A stretch of 64,000 nt of DNA from Ancylostoma caninum (Eukaryota > Nematoda > Chromadorea > Rhabditida > Ancylostomatidae), in NCBI GenBank assembly GCA_037903475.1, contig JBAJFG010000013.1:558001-622000 (forward strand), read 5' to 3'. A program made the position numbers and the translations under genes. The first letter of the stretch is position 1. Each line of letters starts with the position of its first letter. The notes beneath the pieces are model-generated. The model was given only the letters and a program-made list of their open reading frames with translations. It ran no database searches and had not been told where the DNA came from. Positions 60,401 to 64,000 of the stretch are shown here, piece after piece.

Positions 60401-63012
60401 AATACAGCAGCAGAATACATAGGTTACGGCACGTGGGGCGTGGTTGCGCGACGTACTTCTCGAGGCCGCAGATGGGCCAACGCCATTGATGTCCACTGTA
60501 TGGAGAATAGAGAAATTCCCTAGCACATAGCTGCAAGTGAAATTCAGAATTTTGAAGGAGAGGATGAAGGGTATTATAAGTGTGAAACGCGCTGTGTGAA
60601 CTATTTACAGGGCCTTAGAGCATTACATAGATTGCCCAAGGCAAACTTGTGGACCCACGATGAGATGTAAACGATGAGTAAGCTTGTGTGATGTTCACAT
60701 GCTTACGCTGGGTAACCCCCAGTGATGCATTCTGCTCCCGAATCTCCTTGAATGGCGCATCTAACACATTTACTCTCGGTTACGAAGGCCTCATATGTAT
60801 ACTGAACGCGGTGGAAATTCAGAGGTGGAAAGGGTAAATACCACTACCGTGGTTATTGTACGTTTAGCTCATGCAACACCTCATAGTGGATATTACTGCG
60901 CGTCAGTACACTATGAATCCTCTACCTACATCCTAAAAGTGGAATAACTACGATCATTGAAACCGAGAGTATGCCACAAGTTGAACAAGAATCACCACAA
61001 GCAGCACAAAAGACAGTTAACTCATCCAAGGACTGCTTACCTTCATGTAATTCAAACTCCCAGGATATCCTGCACATGTCTTGGTCCCGAAATCTTCGTA
61101 GATACCCAATTGCAGTTTCCTGTCGTGCATCTGAACCGTGTGTATGAATTTTCATTTAGTTTGTCTTTCGTTGTTTGCTGCTATGCTCCTATCCACGTGG
61201 AGCTCAGCACACAGCGTCGCCTCCGCTGAAGCGACATCGATTTTGATGCTTATCGATTATGACTCGCGCAGTAGCAATGCCATCGATGCCCCGCCCGAAA
61301 TCGATACGTATCTGAATGGATACCTCTAGTGATGGTGACTCACACTGTTGTACTCTATTGGAATATGATAGCAGTCTTGAAATTTTGTCAAAATATGTGC
61401 ACTAAAATCACTAGACTCTACGAGCACTAATAAGAATAAATAATAAATAAATAAAGTGGTCGGCGTTAATCAATCTCGTCACGAGGGATGCGCCACGCAT
61501 TCGACTTCATCTGAGCATCGTAGAGGCGTTGAATGCGTATGTGCCCTGTACAATGACTTGCGGGGGGCACCCGATTTACCAAGTCAGTGCTTCATCCTCC
61601 CAGACTCCTCTGGTACCAATTTACCGACCCCGGAGGGATGGAAGGCTTGGTTGGCCTCGGGCGGGATCGAACCATCGATCGTGTGCGTGCGCAGCGAGCC
61701 TCTTACCACTGCGCCACACGCGCCCACTAATAAGAAATCGCAGAAAATACGAAAAATTGAACTTAGAAAATAAGGAATTAAACTATTCTGTAGAGTTCAT
61801 ATTTGAGTGCACAACTTCTAGATTTATGCCCCATTATTTTTTTACAGGCCACGCCCCTTTTCGGTTCCCTGCACCCATTTTTTTGTCTGAGCATCACTTC
61901 AAGAACTTCCTGAGATTGCAACATAGGCAACATGTCGACATTCTCAATGAATTAAAAAGAGAGAAGATATGCCGAGGTTAGAGCAACCCATGAGATACTC
62001 CAGTATTACGGACCCGCCAGCACGCGCCGCGTCATCCTCGCCTTGGCGCTCTGACTGTCTGCGTGTCGGCTCATAGCAGATTGCTTATTTTCAACCAATG
62101 CTGCGGTGTAGTGGGTCCCGACTAGTGAAGTCTCGCATAGTTTGCATTAATTAAAACGAAGGGGTCGTATAAATACCAATTGTAAGCGTAAGGACATCAC
62201 TTAAAAAGATTTACAGTGGACGGCAACGGCGGTGGTCCATTCGCGGCTTCAAGAAGAACGCAGCGCGACCGTACTGCGCGCGCCAGGATCGGTGTCGCCG
62301 CCGCCGGAATGCTATTTCTAGGCGCTTTCTTCCCGATTTAGTCGAAAATCCTCAAAATGGGGTAGAAAAACTGCTAGATATAGCATAACAGCAGCAGAAA
62401 ACATCGGTTACGGCACGCGCGGTGCGGTTGCGCGGCGTCCTTCTCGAGGCCGCAGATGGGCCAACGCTACTGACGTGCACTGTAACTATGCACTTAGGAT
62501 TCCTAATGGAACATATTTAGCTTTGCGACTACGGATAAGCGTATACCTCACATATTTCGAGAGGTTCTTTATTCCACTGGGAAAACGTTTCCTATCCGCC
62601 ACAAGTCGTCCATGTTCTCTGGATTTCTCCATCCAGCAGTCGTCAATGTGAACGCGGTTGTAGCCAGTCTCCAGAAAGCCATCGCTCACTGAAAATGTTT
62701 ATTCTAACTGGACATTCCTTAGAAAGCCATACCAGAAGAAAAAAAGCTGAATTTGCTAACCAAGCCTGTCTGCCATGTCTTGGTAGAGTTTCTCGTTAAT
62801 GCAGTGGTTTGGATACTTGTCACAGTCGATTTCACAGAAGAACGTCGCCCACGACATCCAGCCCATTGGCGGTGTCCTGGATGAGTAGGGTTTTCAGGTG
62901 AGCAGCTATGACCTCGCTCCTTGGAAAGCTTTACCTTGCTAGTCCATTATCCAAGCTGGACACTGTGACCACAAGAATTGTGACAAAAATCGCGAAGGCA
63001 TCTCTCCCAATC
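54411..63012 (-). CDS. gana-1: Alpha-galactosidase / alpha-N-acetylgalactosaminidase (GH27), start region frameshifted
   Basis: Lysosomal exo-glycosidase removing terminal alpha-galactose or alpha-GalNAc. Eleven exons: 63012-62935, 62876-62761, 62688-62552, 61130-61041, 59599-59515, 59375-59275, 59221-59060, 57347-57289, 57235-57097, 56967-56866 and 54608-54411. All junctions are GT/AG and in phase; about 421 residues. GH27 landmarks are in order: [39 protein letters not shown] (nucleophile Asp), YACGWPL (substrate-specificity loop), SWRVYDDV (acid/base Asp), [18 protein letters not shown] and IDQDPMG. C-terminal beta domain: [13 protein letters not shown]. The only suitable ATG (63012, six bases after a TTTTTAG acceptor) is out of frame with the LDNGLAR frame by one base. 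Introns total over 7 kb and hold bandit, a palindrome and several MITEs. Confidence 0.92.
54815..54910. repeat. Dispersed repeat F, copy 1 (gana-1 last intron)
   Basis: GCGACATCGATTTTGATGCT then ATCGATTAT and, 35 bp on, CCGCCCAAAATCGATATGC. The same order occurs at 61231-61320. Confidence 0.65.
55298..55358 (+). repeat. tRNA-like SINE segment
   Basis: GCGCAGACAGTCAGAGTGCC followed by GGTTCGAACCC, a perfect Pol III B box. The first part recurs on the minus strand at 62020-62065, so this is a dispersed tRNA-derived repeat rather than a tRNA gene; acceptor stems do not pair. Confidence 0.5.
55734..56797. mobile_element. 1.06-kb palindrome with a tRNA-like unit in each arm
   Basis: ACAAGGGAAGGATACT at the left mirrors the right end; arms of about 390 bp are near identical, separated by about 280 bp of unique sequence (56126-56407). 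Each arm carries a tRNA-like segment (55919-55980 on plus; 56547-56610 on minus) with A box TGGTATAGTGGTAAG and B box GGTTCGGATCC. Anticodon and acceptor stems do not pair. It lies in the last intron of gana-1. Confidence 0.8.
57400..58684 (+). mobile_element. bandit-like mariner transposon (1285 bp)
   Basis: Perfect 31-bp terminal inverted repeats (TTAGGTTGTGTACAAATTAA and on through GCGTTTTTT) flanked by TA at 57398-57399 and 58685-58686. The total of 1285 bp agrees with my recollection of bandit, the mariner described from the hookworm Ancylostoma caninum. It sits in intron 7 of gana-1, opposite in strand to the gene. Identical ends suggest a recent insertion. Confidence 0.9.
57586..58607 (+). 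pseudogene. Mariner transposase with one frameshift
   Basis: Starts [18 protein letters not shown] at 57586. Near 57716 one base is missing, so translation runs off into a stop at 57745-57747. The rest of the protein reads without a stop from that point to 58607; in total about 340 codons, the usual mariner length. Conserved pieces: WVPHEL linker, TCDEKW (first Asp), [10 protein letters not shown] (second Asp) and [13 protein letters not shown] (third Asp, 34 residues on). Catalytic residues are intact; only the frameshift disables this copy, unless it is a sequencing error. Confidence 0.9.
59770..59872. mobile_element. MITE family D, truncated copy 2
   Basis: CAGGGAACTCCAAACGGCAG after TA, continuing through GTGCAAGGGGTGGGACC and CTGCTGGCAGAAGCAACCA, then similarity to 24919-25093 stops. 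The other terminus is absent. In gana-1 intron 4. Confidence 0.6.
60230..60498. mobile_element. MITE family A, copy 4 (269 bp)
   Basis: Starts CAGCGGATGGCAATGGCGG and ends CGCCATTGATGTCCACTG, flanked by TA. Lies in gana-1 intron 4. Confidence 0.85.
60676..60737. repeat. Half-copy of palindromic repeat G
   Basis: GATGAGTAAGCTTGTGTGATG then TTACGCTGGGTAA and CAGTGATGCAT match the right arm of 2083-2184. In gana-1 intron 4. Confidence 0.45.
61231..61320. repeat. Dispersed repeat F, copy 2 (gana-1 intron 3)
   Basis: GCGACATCGATTTTGATGCT, ATCGATTAT and CCGCCCGAAATCGATACG as at 54815-54910. Confidence 0.65.
61655..61727 (-). repeat. tRNA-derived sequence with intact A and B boxes
   Basis: On the minus strand: A box TGGCGCAGTGGTAAGAGG and B box GGTTCGATCCC at normal tRNA spacing, starting GGGCGCG. 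The anticodon arm and acceptor 3' strand do not pair, so it is a SINE head or decayed tRNA. In gana-1 intron 3. Confidence 0.5.
62020..62065 (-). repeat. SINE segment related to 55298-55358
   Basis: On the minus strand CACGCAGACAGTCAGAGCGCC then AAGGCGAGGATGACGC resembles the first half of the 55298 repeat. In gana-1 intron 3. Confidence 0.4.
62214..62482. mobile_element. MITE family A, copy 5 (269 bp)
   Basis: Starts CAGTGGACGGCAACGGCGG and ends GACGTGCACTG between TA dinucleotides. Its right end is 69 bp from the gana-1 exon 3 donor. Confidence 0.85.
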
Positions 63013-64000
63013 ATGGTGGACTAAAAATTTGAGGCTATTATCCATAATCTTGGAAAAAACAACAATTTCAACAATTTATTCATCATCGGACATCACATGA
63101 ATTTTGTGAGAAATCAAAGTTGAAAAATCACAGATTATTCCGATAGAATCTGGTAATCCAAGAGCTATTTACTTTATAGTAAACTGAACAAGTCTGCAAC
63201 AGAATCAGCTTCTTAAAAGGAAATCAAAAGACAGAACCTGGAGAAAACTAAATCTGCCAAGTCCTGGCTGGTGCACAAACAAAGACCAAGCAGTCTCATT
63301 ACTGCAGTGTAATATCGACTAAGTTCAGTTCACTTGAGCACGCAATTAATCCTCGGATCAGTTGTCTGAAGATTGGTTAGACGCACTTTAGGCCGTGCAT
63401 TACAATTTTTGTTGAATAATGGTGCTTCTGCACAAAAAAGTGCAATTCACTGTGTTCCTTCCTCAAATGTTGTGAAATTCTGACTTTTACAGTAGGGGAA
63501 AAATGTTGGTGACAAATCATTCCACGATATAACCTAGTAAAACTCTCCAGAGATAAATCTGCTTGGCCTTATCCACAAAATTTATCCGCAAGCACAAAAC
63601 ACATGATTTTTATTACATCAATGAAACGAGCACAGTACTCTCTCTGAGATGCATAGTTGGTCAAGAATACTGTGAGAAAGAAAACCGAAGGCAGAAAAAC
63701 AATTTCATTATAATTTGGAGCATCGTAACACGATTTGTGTTTTCTGCCTCTCTATAAACAAAAGACAAGACAATATGTGAGATGGTCTTCCACTTGCTAC
63801 CAGTCAGACCCTGACATTCAACGGCTCTACTGTGCAGTATTCAAGGAGAATTATTTGTTCATGCCTCCTAAAAGTTCCTTAGTCGTTGTCTACTACAATG
63901 AGTTTGTAGGAAATGCCCGTTTGTGAGCGCACCTCGAAAGTGCAGAAATAAATAAATAAATTCAGCTAAGTCGCATGTGGTGGTGGTTGCGGTAATATTC
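63013..64000. other. 5' flank of gana-1
   Basis: A trans-splice-type acceptor (AAATTTTTAG on the minus strand, ending at 63019) lies six bases before the ATG, so the message is probably SL-spliced and the promoter is upstream. No TATA box or other gene recognised. Confidence 0.4.

Noticed and set aside
61456..61981. Plus-strand frames of 105 and 150 residues
   Set aside because: They run across a tRNA-derived repeat within a gana-1 intron and show no family features.

Overview
The window looks like nuclear DNA of a parasitic clade V nematode, most likely a hookworm (Ancylostoma-like). The evidence is: short GT-AG introns with TTTCAG-type acceptors; perfect nematode SL1 spliced-leader sequences; nematode-restricted families (transthyretin-like, Srd chemoreceptor, CAP/ASP-like); and a 1285-bp mariner resembling the hookworm element bandit, which I identify from memory of the family. 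Genes are sparse, intron-rich and separated by inverted-repeat elements.

Layout. 1197-4855 (+): 3' two thirds of peroxisomal alkyl-DHAP synthase (ads-1), with two divergent tRNA-Pro(AGG) genes in one intron. 6399-8706 (-): a divergent CAP/ASP-like gene. 12065-14324 (-): a complete six-exon Srd chemoreceptor. 19084-20551: a 1.47-kb palindrome carrying six SL1-like units. 21109-25367: nested MITEs and a dead mariner. 28014-29604 (-): complete gatC of the mitochondrial GatCAB amidotransferase. 32334-38000: foldback repeats. 35813-36362 and 40308-40862 (+): tandem transthyretin-like secreted protein genes. 45712-48294 (-): most of a spermidine-synthase-fold methyltransferase gene, with a Penelope-like retroelement upstream. 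51232-53018: two head-to-head copies of one palindromic element. 53127-53716 (-): a small probably secreted protein. 54411-63012 (-): an eleven-exon alpha-galactosidase/NAGA gene (gana-1 like) whose introns hold bandit, a 1.06-kb tRNA-like palindrome and several MITEs.

The genes do not form one pathway. They cover ether-lipid synthesis in peroxisomes, lysosomal glycan breakdown, mitochondrial translation, chemosensation and secreted proteins. What links the window is the repeat content: at least five TIR families, most with TA, TTA or TTAA target duplications, and long foldbacks. The strongest oddity is the SL1-bearing palindrome. Coding models were built by hand from splice consensus, phase continuity and family conservation; no alignment or expression data were available.
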